From: a virus
Direction: 5' to 3' (one strand)
IMG/VR virus record: IMGVR_UViG_3300036852_000353
Coordinates: 1-64,000 of that record
DNA length: 64,000 nt
Part shown: piece by piece, positions 15,348 through 23,294 of the stretch
Layout of the letters: every line of letters starts with the position of its first letter
Numbering within the stretch: the first letter of the stretch is position 1
Translations under genes and position numbers: made by a program
Notes under the pieces: generated by a model
Databases searched by the model: none
What the model saw: the letters and a program-made list of their open reading frames with translations, nothing else
Told to the model about the DNA's origin: nothing

Positions 15348-15671
15348 CTACAGTCCGAGCATGCGCTTGAGGGCCTGGTTGACCTTCAGTTGCGTCTCCA
15401 GAGAGATGGACCCCAGGTCGTCCTGGAGGTCGTCCTGCGCCACGGTGTTGATCTCATGGCAGACGATGTGCCCGGAGAGAGGGTCGCCTGAGGTCAGACG
15501 CACCCACCGGGGCAGGCCGCTCGGCGCGTCCCGGTCCCAGCTGACCAGGACGATGACGCAGGAGTCTTCGCCGGTGTGGACGAAGTCGGCTGACACGACG
15601 AGCCCCAGGAGGGTGATGTCCGGTTCGGCCACGATGCGATAGATGTGGCCGCGTTGTGCAGTGTTGGTCAT
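15348..15671 (-). CDS. MazF/PemK-like toxin
   Basis: 107 residues. It starts with the RGHIYRI strand, has a hydrophobic core LLGLVVSADFV, a CVIVLVSW strand, and ends with the typical SISLETQLKVNQALKRMLGL helix. This is the PemK/MazF fold; members are ribosome-independent mRNA endoribonucleases. The gene overlaps its partner at 15668 by ATGA, the usual antitoxin-first order. It may stabilise phage control of the host or abort competing phages (inference). Confidence 0.75.
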   Translation of the reverse strand: MTNTAQRGHIYRIVAEPDITLLGLVVSADFVHTGEDSCVIVLVSWDRDAPSGLPRWVRLTSGDPLSGHIVCHEINTVAQDDLQDDLGSISLETQLKVNQALKRMLGL

Positions 15672-15994
15672 GCGGAGGTACTGTCCCGGGTGTCGGAGGC
15701 GGAGCGGAAACGACGTCCACGCATAGCGGCACGCCATGCCAGGACGTCGGGGTGGTTGCGGGCGTAGTGGGCTTCACGCCGGTACGCCTCTTCGAGGGCT
15801 GCCTGCTCCGTCACCTTCCGTCCGGCGACGATCAGGGCATGGAGCGTTTCGGCGTCCGAGGAGTCCGGCTTGATGTCGATGCCGGTCAGGACGGCCAGGG
15901 CCACGGCCTGCGGACTGTTCTCCGTGCGCAGGTGTTCGAGGGCTTCCTCGTCATCGTGATGGAAAGGCACTTGCTTCCTCAGTGTCTTGGACAT
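15668..15994 (-). CDS. antitoxin-like partner of the MazF-like toxin
   Basis: 108 residues. First gene of the pair; acidic and helical with a basic C-terminus, as expected of an antitoxin whose tail wraps the toxin. No clear DNA-binding fold is visible. It is divergent from the structural operon, with a perfect palindrome (16120-16135) in the shared upstream region that could be its operator. Confidence 0.6.
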   Translation of the reverse strand: MSKTLRKQVPFHHDDEEALEHLRTENSPQAVALAVLTGIDIKPDSSDAETLHALIVAGRKVTEQAALEEAYRREAHYARNHPDVLAWRAAMRGRRFRSASDTRDSTSA

Positions 15995-16100
15995 GAATCA
16001 ACGATGGACCATTACGGTGGTACACGTCAACCCGGACCGGCGGTATTCGGAGGATCTCGCGACGCCCCCGCCTCATGTCGACGAGTGATCTGCATCACAT

Positions 16101-16145
16101 TTGACTGGTGAGGCTTGTAGTTACTGATTAGTAACATACATAATG
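16101..16145. promoter_or_regulatory. divergent promoter/operator with GTTACT-GATT-AGTAAC palindrome
   Basis: TTGACT at 16101-16106 is a good -35 for the plus strand. The palindrome 16120-16135 (6 bp arms, 4-base centre) overlaps where the -10 would lie. This region separates the toxin-antitoxin pair (minus) from the packaging operon (plus), so a repressor here could control both. Confidence 0.5.
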
Positions 16146-16177
16146 ATTCGCGTGGCACACGTGTGCCTACCCACGCA

Positions 16178-16216
16178 GAAAAGCCCCGGAAGACGCCGAT
16201 CCTTCCGGGGCTTTTT
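16178..16216. terminator. bidirectional intrinsic terminator
   Basis: 11 bp perfect stem (16182-16192 with 16202-16212) flanked by A4 on the left and T5 on the right, the best terminator in this part of the window. It would stop transcription before the 16246 gene unless read from a later start. Confidence 0.8.
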
Positions 16217-16245
16217 GCTGTCTCCCCTCGGCCCCGGAGACCTCC

Positions 16246-16386
16246 ATGCTCACCACTCCGTGCCCCCTGGCCTACTGCGATCCTGAACAGTGCGGCTGGC
16301 GCGCACACAGCACCACCTGCGAATGGCAGGACCAGGCCATCGACACCTCCGGCAACGACGCCCGCGGGGACGACTGCGATGACTGA
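16246..16386 (+). CDS. small cysteine-rich protein
   Basis: 46 residues with Cys at about residues 6, 11, 16 and 25 plus a His at 21, a compact zinc-binding pattern. GGAGACC site precedes the ATG. It overlaps the next gene by 8 bases. Unknown function. Confidence 0.6.
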   Translation: MLTTPCPLAYCDPEQCGWRAHSTTCEWQDQAIDTSGNDARGDDCDD

Positions 16387-16993
16387 CACCGTCCCGTTCG
16401 AGGAGAAGCCCCTCATCAGCGACGAGGACTTCCTGCCGCCCGAAAAGCCCGACGGCTACCCGCCCTACCACAACTACAAGCGCGACCGCGAAGCCGTCCG
16501 CCTCAAGGCCATGGGCTGGGCACCGGAAGACATCGCCGAAAAACTCGGCCTCACCAGCGACCGCGCCGGTGGCCAGCCGGACCCGCAGCGCGCCGTCGCC
16601 GCGATCAAACGCGGCACCGCCCTGCTCCACCAGGTCAACGTGGACGAAAAACGCCTCGAACAGCTGCAGCACTACGAAATGATGAAGCAGCACATCTGGG
16701 CCAGCATCAACATGGAACACGTCCTCGTCCAGCAGGGCAAAGTCGTCTTCCAGGACGGCGTCCCCGTCGAGGACCGCCGCTTCGCCCTCGAAGCCTTCGA
16801 CCGCCTCAACCGCATCGAAGAGTCCATCTCCAACCTGCTCGGCACCAAGGCCGCCCAGCGCTTCTCCGTCGAGGCCGACCAGCTCGGCACCGAGATCAGC
16901 CAGCTCATCTCCCTCATCAACACCGACGACACCATCCAGGCCACCACCGAACGCCTGGACCGCACGGCCCTGGAAGCAGGAGACGAGACGTGA
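16379..16993 (+). CDS. candidate terminase small subunit (HTH protein)
   Basis: 204 residues. Residues 35-60 look like a helix-turn-helix (EAVRLKAMGWAPEDIAEKLGL), the middle is a long helical region, and the C-terminus is acidic. An N-terminal HTH with a helical oligomerisation core, at the head of the packaging cluster 5 kb before the large terminase, fits a small terminase that recognises phage DNA. The distance from terL and lack of a signature motif keep confidence moderate. Confidence 0.5.
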   Translation: MTDTVPFEEKPLISDEDFLPPEKPDGYPPYHNYKRDREAVRLKAMGWAPEDIAEKLGLTSDRAGGQPDPQRAVAAIKRGTALLHQVNVDEKRLEQLQHYEMMKQHIWASINMEHVLVQQGKVVFQDGVPVEDRRFALEAFDRLNRIEESISNLLGTKAAQRFSVEADQLGTEISQLISLINTDDTIQATTERLDRTALEAGDET

Positions 16994-17229
16994 GCGACGA
17001 CGCACAACGCATCGCCCTGACCTACATCAACCTGCGCCTCATGGCCTCCGACACCGAAGCCGCACTGAAGAAGCTGGCCGCGCGCGGAGAGCACGTCGAG
17101 TTCCAGGCCGGGATCCTGCTCGGACTGACCGGTGCCAAATACGTGCTCGACGGACACACCGCCGACGAAACGTGGGACCTCCTCAAGCCCCTCGTCGAAG
17201 AACTCCGCAAGGACACCGAGGCAGCATGA
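16990..17229 (+). CDS. hypothetical protein
   Basis: 79 residues, helical and acidic, from a GTG overlapping the upstream stop. No family recognised. Confidence 0.6.
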   Translation: MSDDAQRIALTYINLRLMASDTEAALKKLAARGEHVEFQAGILLGLTGAKYVLDGHTADETWDLLKPLVEELRKDTEAA

Positions 17230-17387
17230 GCGACAGTGAACTCCCCGACAGCCCCCTCACCGACCTCGCCCAGGGCGCCGCACAGCTCCACGAGATGTAC
17301 GCCTCCTACATGGACGCCGGATTCCCCGAAGGCCGCGCCTTCGAGCTGGTCCGCATGACCCTCGGCCACTTCCTCGACAGCGACTGA
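17226..17387 (+). CDS. hypothetical protein
   Basis: 53 residues, acidic and helical, coupled by ATGA overlap to the previous gene. No motif recognised. Confidence 0.6.
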   Translation: MSDSELPDSPLTDLAQGAAQLHEMYASYMDAGFPEGRAFELVRMTLGHFLDSD

Positions 17388-17399
17388 CCCGGAGAAGCG

Positions 17400-17510
17400 A
17401 TGCTGCGTTTCCACCGCACCCACTACACCACCATGACCGGCCGCCTCATGGAAGCCACCTGGTGGCAGCTCGGCGACCGCATCTTCCGCCACCGCCAGCG
17501 CGCCCTCTGA
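17400..17510 (+). CDS. short basic peptide
   Basis: 36 residues, rich in Arg, His and Trp, with a GGAGAAGCG site before the ATG. Last gene before two terminators. Its size leaves doubt, but spacing and ribosome site support it. Confidence 0.5.
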   Translation: MLRFHRTHYTTMTGRLMEATWWQLGDRIFRHRQRAL

Positions 17511-17515
17511 CATGC

Positions 17516-17554
17516 GAAAGGTCCGCCCCTCGAAAAACAAGAGGCGGACCTTTC
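17516..17554 (+). terminator. terminator hairpin 1 of a tandem pair
   Basis: Stem of 12 bp (17516-17527 with 17543-17554), with a small bulge extension, ending in TTTC. The leader CATGCGAAAGG is repeated before the second hairpin 100 bases later. Confidence 0.65.
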
Positions 17555-17617
17555 ACAACCTCAGCATGAGCCGGGGTCAGAACTTCTTGACGGTTGCCGT
17601 CCCACTGTAACATGCGA

Positions 17618-17650
17618 AAGGACCGCCCCGTAGCAAGTGGGGCGGTCCTT
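17618..17650. terminator. terminator hairpin 2 of a tandem pair
   Basis: Perfect 12 bp stem (17618-17629 with 17639-17650), placed between the plus operon and the minus tRNA/integrase group. It can work in either direction. Confidence 0.65.
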
Positions 17651-17682
17651 CGTTAAGGCAGGCCCAACGTCCTGCACTGCGT

Positions 17683-17755
<73 letters not shown>

Positions 17756-17768
17756 TTCCTGCAGTGTA

Positions 17769-18077
17769 TCACTCGATCTCGCGGTAGCAGGGAATCACCC
17801 ACGCGTTCTCACCCGCCGGACGCCACCCCGCCAGCGCCGTCAGCGCCAGCTTCTCCACTTCCGACATGGACAGCGCCCCATACATCGCCCGCCGGTCCGG
17901 CATCCACCCCAGATCGATCAGCCGGTGCCCGAGGCTGTTGCCGGGGAAGTAGCCATGCTGCACATCCTGGTCATGCCACAGCTCATGCTTCTCGATGTCC
18001 GTGCCCGCCACTGACAGCCACCACTGCCCGAAGTCATCGATCCACGCACGGGCGATCCGCATGTCATACCTCGTCAC
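17769..18077 (-). CDS. hypothetical protein
   Basis: 102 residues from the GTG at 18077, which overlaps the integrase stop and has a GGAGGG site. Trp/Tyr-rich, with a WHDQD stretch and a helical centre. It is coupled to the integrase; a directionality or accessory role is conceivable, but no excisionase fold is visible. Confidence 0.6.
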   Translation of the reverse strand: MTRYDMRIARAWIDDFGQWWLSVAGTDIEKHELWHDQDVQHGYFPGNSLGHRLIDLGWMPDRRAMYGALSMSEVEKLALTALAGWRPAGENAWVIPCYREIE

Positions 18078-19108
18078 ATCAAACCCTCCGTCACACTCTC
18101 CTGCTCCTCCGGCCGGTTGTAGCGGTGCACCTGCGTCCCCTTCACCGACCACCCGCCATGCTCGGCGATCATCATGGACGGCTTGCCCGCACGAAACGCC
18201 ATCGTCGCACCCGAAGCCCGTGTCGAGTGTGCCCGGTACGTACGCCCCGACGGCGCCGTGATCCCCGCCTCCAGCGTCGCGCACTTGACCACCCGGCCCA
18301 GCCAGTCGCCTTCCAGACGGTAGTCGAGGACCGTGTAGCCGAAGGACGTCTTGCGCATCTGCCGGAACAACGGCCCGCTGTGGATGCCCTTCGAGCTGAG
18401 CACGTTCACCCAACGCCTGAGCGCCCAGACCGCATCCGACATCGGATGTGCGCCGCGGTCAACGACGAGCCGACGGCCGCGGGCGCGCTGGTCCTCCTTG
18501 GACTTGGCGATGGTCATGACGACCTTGCCGTGGGTGAAGTGGATGTCTGCGATGTCCAGGCCCACGATCTGCGAACGCCGCGCGAACGCACCGGTCGCCA
18601 GCAACAGACCCGCCCGGTCACGGATCCCAAGTGCCGTATCTCCGGGCAGAGTTGCGCTCATCGCACGCAGCTGCTCGATGGTGTAGGTGGCCGCCTCATC
18701 CGGCCGCCAGCCCGACTCGATCAGCCTGCGCCGGTACCCGGCCACGATCCGCCAGCAGTCCTCCCGGTCCGGCATGTGACGCTCGGCCACGTTGTGGACG
18801 TTCTTGTGGAAGAACACCACGGCGGAGATGCCCTGCTCGATCACCGTCTGCGAGTGCCCGGCCGTGCACCGGTCGGCCACCCAGTTCGTGAGGTGGTCGG
18901 TCAGCACCGGCACCGGGTTGATGTCGTTGTACTCGCACCACGCAAGGAACTTGCCCCACTCGCGCTTGTACGCGTTGTACGTCTGCGTCGGGACCGAATC
19001 GAACAATTGTTGCCAGGCGTTGGCCGACAGACGGGACCGACGCGCCGGAAGCTGAGCTGACGGGGCATCAGATTCTTCGTCAGGATCGATTCTGACGAGA
19101 GTGGTCAT
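18074..19108 (-). CDS. int: tyrosine recombinase / integrase
   Basis: 344 residues. N-terminal SAM-like DNA-binding helices (about 35-130) precede the catalytic domain. Catalytic set: Arg 177/178 in GAFARRSQ, Lys 202-204 in AKSK, His 294 and Arg 297 in HSTR, His 317 in EHGGW, and Tyr 330 in HRY. All key residues are present, so it should be active. It would recombine phage and host attachment sites, or resolve phage genomes. ATGA overlap with the HIT gene; a tRNA lies just downstream at 17683. Confidence 0.9.
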   Translation of the reverse strand: MTTLVRIDPDEESDAPSAQLPARRSRLSANAWQQLFDSVPTQTYNAYKREWGKFLAWCEYNDINPVPVLTDHLTNWVADRCTAGHSQTVIEQGISAVVFFHKNVHNVAERHMPDREDCWRIVAGYRRRLIESGWRPDEAATYTIEQLRAMSATLPGDTALGIRDRAGLLLATGAFARRSQIVGLDIADIHFTHGKVVMTIAKSKEDQRARGRRLVVDRGAHPMSDAVWALRRWVNVLSSKGIHSGPLFRQMRKTSFGYTVLDYRLEGDWLGRVVKCATLEAGITAPSGRTYRAHSTRASGATMAFRAGKPSMMIAEHGGWSVKGTQVHRYNRPEEQESVTEGLM

Positions 19109-19497
19109 GACGACCACAGCTCCGGAGTGCAGTTCGGGACCGCCTGCCGGATCCCGCCGCGAGGATCCTCGACGTCCCCGAAATGCCGGGGGATCATATG
19201 GATGTGCAGGTGGTCGACGGTCCTTCCGGCCGCCCGCCCCTCGTTGACACCGATGGTGAACCCATCAGGATGGTGCTCTTCCACCAGGCGCTCGCGCGCG
19301 GTCACGCTCAGCGCATAGGCATCAGTCACCTCCTGCGCGGTCAGATCGAAGAAGGACTCCACGTGCCGCTTCGGCACGACTTCCACATGGCCAGCAGCGG
19401 CCGGGAAGTTGTCGTACCGGACGTAGAACGTCTCGTTCTCGGCCAGGATCCGGTTGAGATCGGCGCGGCCCCGCTGACAGAACAGACACACAGGCAT
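19105..19497 (-). CDS. HIT-family nucleotide hydrolase/transferase
   Basis: 130 residues. A CLFC pair near the N-terminus (zinc), the VVPKRHVESFFDL helix, and the histidine triad HLHIHMIPRH are all present. HIT proteins cleave dinucleoside polyphosphates or adenylylated compounds. A possible phage use is removal of alarmone or signal nucleotides (inference). It is the first gene of the int operon. An open upstream extension is not supported by a ribosome site. Confidence 0.85.
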   Translation of the reverse strand: MPVCLFCQRGRADLNRILAENETFYVRYDNFPAAAGHVEVVPKRHVESFFDLTAQEVTDAYALSVTARERLVEEHHPDGFTIGVNEGRAAGRTVDHLHIHMIPRHFGDVEDPRGGIRQAVPNCTPELWSS

Positions 19498-19608
19498 TCC
19501 GCCTCGATGATCGATCAGATGGTTGTCCACCTGAGGTTGACGCTTGTCGTAGTAAGGCAGCTTACACCAACCACCGTAAACCCCGAGTTGACAAACGAGG
19601 AGTTGATC

Positions 19609-19806
19609 ATGCTGCGTCGTTTCGCTCACCGCCGAGGCTGGCTGTGGTCCCCGTCGTGCGCGTGGATGGGTGTGCCGTTCGGGAAGCACGGGACTCCGCT
19701 GCTGCCAGTCAACGAGCGGCATAGGGCCTTGGTGATGCGCGGCCATGATCAGTTCAACGAGAGTATGCGTCATTTCCTGGGGGAGTCATGTCGAACTTCG
19801 AACTGA
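19609..19806 (+). CDS. small hypothetical protein
   Basis: 65 residues, basic, rich in Trp, His and Arg. Strong GAGGAGTTGATC-ATG start. It begins a short plus cluster leading to tRNA-Trp. No family recognised. Confidence 0.55.
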   Translation: MLRRFAHRRGWLWSPSCAWMGVPFGKHGTPLLPVNERHRALVMRGHDQFNESMRHFLGESCRTSN

Positions 19807-19868
19807 TCTTGCTCATCGAAGTAGGGATCATCGCGGTCGGCAGCCTGCTCGGCTGGCGGCGCCCCTGA
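19788..19868 (+). CDS. 26-residue membrane micropeptide
   Basis: GGGGGAGTC precedes the ATG. The peptide is a single hydrophobic helix (ELILLIEVGIIAVGSLLG) with a basic WRRP end, i.e. one transmembrane segment with a positive cytoplasmic tail. It overlaps the previous gene by 19 bases. Such micropeptides can modulate membrane proteins; role unknown. Confidence 0.5.
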   Translation: MSNFELILLIEVGIIAVGSLLGWRRP

Positions 19869-19872
19869 CCCA

Positions 19873-19944
19873 GGGGGCGTGGTGTAACTGGCAGCACGCG
19901 GCTCTCCAAAGGCCCTGGTCCGGGTTCAAATCCTGGCGCCCTCG
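19873..19944 (+). tRNA. tRNA-Trp (anticodon CCA)
   Basis: Seven-pair acceptor stem (GGGGGCG with CGCCCTC), D-arm GTGGTGTAACTGGCAGCAC, anticodon loop CTCCAAA reading CCA, and T-arm CCGGG-TTCAAAT-CCTGG. Discriminator G. CCA end not encoded. It begins 4 bases after the micropeptide stop. Confidence 0.85.
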
Positions 19945-19957
19945 CTGTTCGTTTTCT

Positions 19958-20263
19958 CTAACCCTCGCTGACTCGCCGTCCTCGCCGGGCCAGTCGGGCT
20001 TTTGCCTGTAGGTCCATCAGGCGTACGCGTGACGCCTCGCGAGCGGCTCGTTGGGCCTCTGAGTTCCACCAGTCCGATTTCATCCCGTGTTTCGGGCATT
20101 CCGGGTTCCAGTTGAGTGCTCCGCCGATGGACAGGCGCTGGCACGCGCAATTTGCCACGAAGCAGCGCTTCAGGTGCTGGGTGATCCCGCGCCGTACGTA
20201 CTGCTCGCAGTAAGGGCATTCCGGATTGCGTCGCCTTTTTGAGGCTTTACGACATTTTCCCAT
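19958..20263 (-). CDS. basic zinc-finger protein
   Basis: 101 residues, very basic. Cys pattern: C4, CPYC, C-x6-CAC and CPKH give a likely pair of zinc knuckles in the first 60 residues. Probable nucleic-acid binder. Its leader contains GACAAGGAAG (20275-20284, reverse), the element also seen before the Ro60 gene. Confidence 0.65.
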   Translation of the reverse strand: MGKCRKASKRRRNPECPYCEQYVRRGITQHLKRCFVANCACQRLSIGGALNWNPECPKHGMKSDWWNSEAQRAAREASRVRLMDLQAKARLARRGRRVSEG

Positions 20264-20307
20264 GGCACACAGGCCTTCCTTGTCACCAGCATCCTAGGGG
20301 AACCAGC

Positions 20308-20571
20308 ATGAGTTTCAGCATCCATGCCGCGGGCCGTATCGCGGACGTCATCGAGCAGGTCAAGGCCCACGACTTCGGGGGCGGCGACACCTCGCAGGCC
20401 GAGGCCGTGAGGGCGTTTGTGCTGTCTGAACTGCAGGCGTGGCCGGATGGTCCTTATTACCGGGGTGTCGTCGTCGAGTCGTCTGGCCACCACGATGGTA
20501 GCTCGCGGAATGTGACGCTGACGCTGCGTGCACTGCATATCCGGGAGCCGAAGCCGGAGGGTGATGCGTGA
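20308..20571 (+). CDS. hypothetical protein
   Basis: 87 residues, mixed alpha/beta, with strands YYRGVVVES and VTLTLRALHI. It begins a coupled plus operon leading to the large terminase. No family recognised. Confidence 0.6.
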   Translation: MSFSIHAAGRIADVIEQVKAHDFGGGDTSQAEAVRAFVLSELQAWPDGPYYRGVVVESSGHHDGSSRNVTLTLRALHIREPKPEGDA

Positions 20572-20837
20572 TGGCGCGGTGTGCATCATGCGATGAGCCG
20601 GGGATCGGCGACATGGCGCAGCATCAGTGCGGTAGCAAAGAGCGCTTGATGAGGTACTTCGAGTTCGGTCATCTGCCCGTCAAGCTGCAGCACGTCTCGC
20701 GGCATTTCTACACGGTGGCCGATCTGGTGCGGAATACGGTGCCGGACGGTCCGGAGAAGACGGTGTGTCTGCGGAAGCTGCTGGAGGCCAAGGACTGCGC
20801 GGTGCGGGCGGCGCTTGATCTGCCGGACGTTTCCTGA
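20571..20837 (+). CDS. Acb2/Tad1 hairpin-domain-like protein (probable anti-CBASS/anti-Thoeris)
   Basis: 88 residues. After a short Cys-containing N-terminus (CASC), residues 25-85 form a helical hairpin with the pattern of the Acb2/Tad1 hairpin family: a YFEFGHLP lead-in, a helix, then PDGPEKTVCLRKLLEAKDCAVRAAL. Known: Acb2 oligomers sponge cyclic nucleotides of CBASS and some Thoeris signals. Assignment is by pattern memory; a profile search is needed. GTG at 20568 is an alternative start. Confidence 0.6.
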   Translation: MARCASCDEPGIGDMAQHQCGSKERLMRYFEFGHLPVKLQHVSRHFYTVADLVRNTVPDGPEKTVCLRKLLEAKDCAVRAALDLPDVS

Positions 20838-21190
20838 TGAGGGTCCGTACGGTCGCGGTCGATTTCGACGGCGTCATCCACGCCTACAGCAGGGGTTGGC
20901 AGGACGGCTCGATTTATGATCCGCCGATGTGCGGTGCTCTGGATGGTCTGCGGACGCTGATGGCGTTGTATGCGGTGTTCATCTTCACCACTCGTGATCC
21001 CTGTCAGGTTGCGGCGTGGCTGACGGCGCACGGTTTTGTCTGCCGCACCGAGCATGAGGGTGAGTTCTGGAATGAGCAGGGGGTTCTTCTCGTGACGAAC
21101 CGGAAGCTTGCTGCTGTGGCGTACCTCGATGACCGCGCTGTCCATTTTGAGGACTGGGATCAGGCGCTGGCTGATCTTGCGGACGTGTGA
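20837..21190 (+). CDS. HAD-superfamily phosphatase
   Basis: 117 residues with motif I DFDGVI (residues 9-14), motif II Thr in FTTRD, a Lys in NRKL, and the acidic pair LDDRA. This is a small capless HAD enzyme, similar to phage polynucleotide 3'-phosphatases or nucleotidases; the substrate is unknown. TGATG overlaps with both neighbours show operon coupling. Confidence 0.8.
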   Translation: MRVRTVAVDFDGVIHAYSRGWQDGSIYDPPMCGALDGLRTLMALYAVFIFTTRDPCQVAAWLTAHGFVCRTEHEGEFWNEQGVLLVTNRKLAAVAYLDDRAVHFEDWDQALADLADV

Positions 21191-21537
21191 TGGGCGCGCC
21201 GCTTTCGTATGTGGTGAAGGCGCCGCGGGTGAGTGAGCTGGTCGCCTGGCTGAAATGCAATGACGTGGACCCGCAGGATGTGCCGTATTCGTCTTTGGTG
21301 TTCGTGGAGACGCCGGACGGTGAGCAGTGGTTCATCCGGCACGAGGCGTATGTCCGTGAGGACGGGGTTATCAAGTACGACCCGGTGGCGAATTCCTGGG
21401 AGTACATCGAGCAGTTGACCGTGATGGTCAGTGATCCGCCGATGTCGTGGCTCGTGGAAGCGGCCCCAACGGGGGATGGAGCCGCTCCCACTGGACCTGT
21501 CGGAGCAGAGGATCGACAGATCGTAACCGCACGATAG
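21190..21537 (+). CDS. hypothetical protein
   Basis: 115 residues, beta-rich with Tyr and Trp, and a disordered Gly/Pro/Ala C-terminal tail. Coupled to the HAD gene. No family recognised. Confidence 0.6.
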   Translation: MGAPLSYVVKAPRVSELVAWLKCNDVDPQDVPYSSLVFVETPDGEQWFIRHEAYVREDGVIKYDPVANSWEYIEQLTVMVSDPPMSWLVEAAPTGDGAAPTGPVGAEDRQIVTAR

Positions 21538-21554
21538 CAGGTCGTGCGTACACC

Positions 21555-21788
21555 ATGAGTACGGAGAACATGATGTCCAAGATGCCTGACCTCCCGGAGT
21601 ACACCTTTACGGTATCCACGGAGGGGTTCGACGGTATGCAGCGTGATGACAAGGTGGAGGCTGCGTACTTCCAGGAGTCCGGCCAGTACACCGTACTCAA
21701 GGACGCCACTCACGTGCCGGTGAGCGCGTTCAAGACGGCCACGGTGCTGCAGATCAAGCGCTCGGCAGAGCCCCTTGACTTCGACTGA
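21555..21788 (+). CDS. hypothetical protein
   Basis: 77 residues, acidic, beta-rich (EYTFTVSTEG, AAYFQESGQYTVLKD). It ends 14 bases inside the start of the large terminase gene. No family recognised. Confidence 0.6.
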   Translation: MSTENMMSKMPDLPEYTFTVSTEGFDGMQRDDKVEAAYFQESGQYTVLKDATHVPVSAFKTATVLQIKRSAEPLDFD

Positions 21789-23285
21789 CGTCGATCTGGA
21801 GCAGCTGCGGGACCAGGTCGAACGGCTGGTGCGGACCGGTGACACGAAGCGGCTGAAGCTGGTGCATGCGCAGCTGAAGGCGGCGGTGGACCGCAAGCAG
21901 GCGGCTGAGCGTGCGGACCGGTGGGCGCAGGATCCCTCCGCGTGGGTCTCCGACCGGCTGGGTCAGCTGGTGTGGTCGAAGCAGCGCGAGATCATGGAGT
22001 CGGTGCGGGACAACCGCAAGACGGCCGTGAGGAGTTGTCACTCCTCGGGAAAAGTCATGTGGCTTCGCTCATCGTGGCGTGGTGGCTGGATGCGCACCCG
22101 CCGGGCGAAGCCTTTGTAGTCACCACCGCACCCACGACGGCGCAGGTCCGTGCCATTCTCTGGCGGTATATCCGCCGGATACAAAGACAGCACAATCTGC
22201 CGGGCCGTGTGAATCAAGTCGAGTGGTTGATCGACGAAGAACTCGTTGCTTTCGGACGGAAGCCTGCCGATACGGATGAGGCTGCGTTCGTCGGTATCCA
22301 CGCACCCTATGTATTGGTTGTCATCGACGAAGCATGCGGTGTGCCGGAGTCGCTGTGGATAGGTTCCGAGGCCATCACCACCGGTCCGTGGTGCCGTATC
22401 CTGGCCATCGGCAACCCCGACAATAGCGCCACTCATTTCTACAAGGTGTCCCAGCCGGGTTCGGGCTGGAAATCGATCCGGATCTCCGCTTTCGACACGC
22501 CGAACTTCACCGGTGAGAAGGTGCCGGAGAAGGTGGCGGTCTCCCTCATCTCGCAGGAGTGGGCGGAGGAGAAGAAGCTGGAGTGGGGCGAGGGCAATGC
22601 CCTCTACAACTCCAAGGTTCTGGGTGAGTTCACCCTGGATGCCGCTGACACGGTGGTGCGTGCTTCCGATGTGGCGACCTGCTGTCTCGATACCGAGGCC
22701 GTCTACTCACCCGCCGATCTCTCCCCGGTGGAGCTGGGTGTCGACGTGGGTGGCGGGCTCGATGAGACCGTGGTGCGTGAGCGTCGTGGTGTGCTGGCCG
22801 GTCGTGAGTGGCGGATCCGTACGGACCGGCCGGAGAAGATTGCTCCGCTGGTGCTGAAGGCGATCCGTGAGTCGGGCGCGACCGCGGTGAAGATCGACTC
22901 GATTGGCGTCGGCTTCGGTGTGATCGGTGAGCTGCGCAATGCCGCTTCCCGTGGTGAGCACGCGGCCCGGATCATTGGGGTCAACGTCTCCGAGAACCCG
23001 CGGGACAAGAAGAAGTTCGCGAACCTGCGGGCGGAGATGTGGTGGACCCTCGGCCGGGAACTCTCGGCGCAGGGCGGCTGGGATCTGTCGCGGATGGAGA
23101 ACGGCGACATCACCTGCGCGCAGCTGCTGCAGCCGCGGTGGGAGCTGGACACCAAGGGGCGAATCCTCGTCGAGCCCAAGGACAAGATCCGGGCAAGAAC
23201 GGGCAGATCACCCGATAACGCCGACGCACTGCTGCTCGCGTACTACAGCGGGGCCAAGCCCCGTATCCGATTCCTCAGCAGCTGA
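21775..23285 (+). CDS. terL: terminase large subunit, two frames joined by a probable -1 frameshift at 22047-22053
   Basis: Frame 1 runs 21775-22119 and frame 2 runs to 23285; joined at 22053 they give 503 residues. The join completes the Walker A loop SCHSSGKS (residues 87-94). Later motifs are Walker B VVIDEA (182-187), coupling motif ILAIGNP, and the nuclease acidic residues in GVDVGGGLDE, VKIDSIG and NADALLL. The slip site is G-GGA-AAA in the right phase, followed after 7 bases by an 8 bp perfect stem (22061-22068 with 22105-22112). TTG start. Unshifted translation would stop at 22119 after 114 residues, making an inactive protein. Confidence 0.85.
22029..22112 (+). promoter_or_regulatory. 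-1 frameshift signal in terL
   Basis: Order: GAGGAG/CTCCTC hairpin (22029-22034 with 22041-22046), slippery GGGAAAA (22047-22053), 7-base spacer, then stem GGCTTCGC/GCGAAGCC (22061-22068 with 22105-22112) whose loop can fold further. The AGGAG lies 12 bases upstream of the slip, like the stimulatory internal Shine-Dalgarno of dnaX. All classical parts are present. Confidence 0.75.
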
Positions 23286-23294
23286 AAGAAAACC

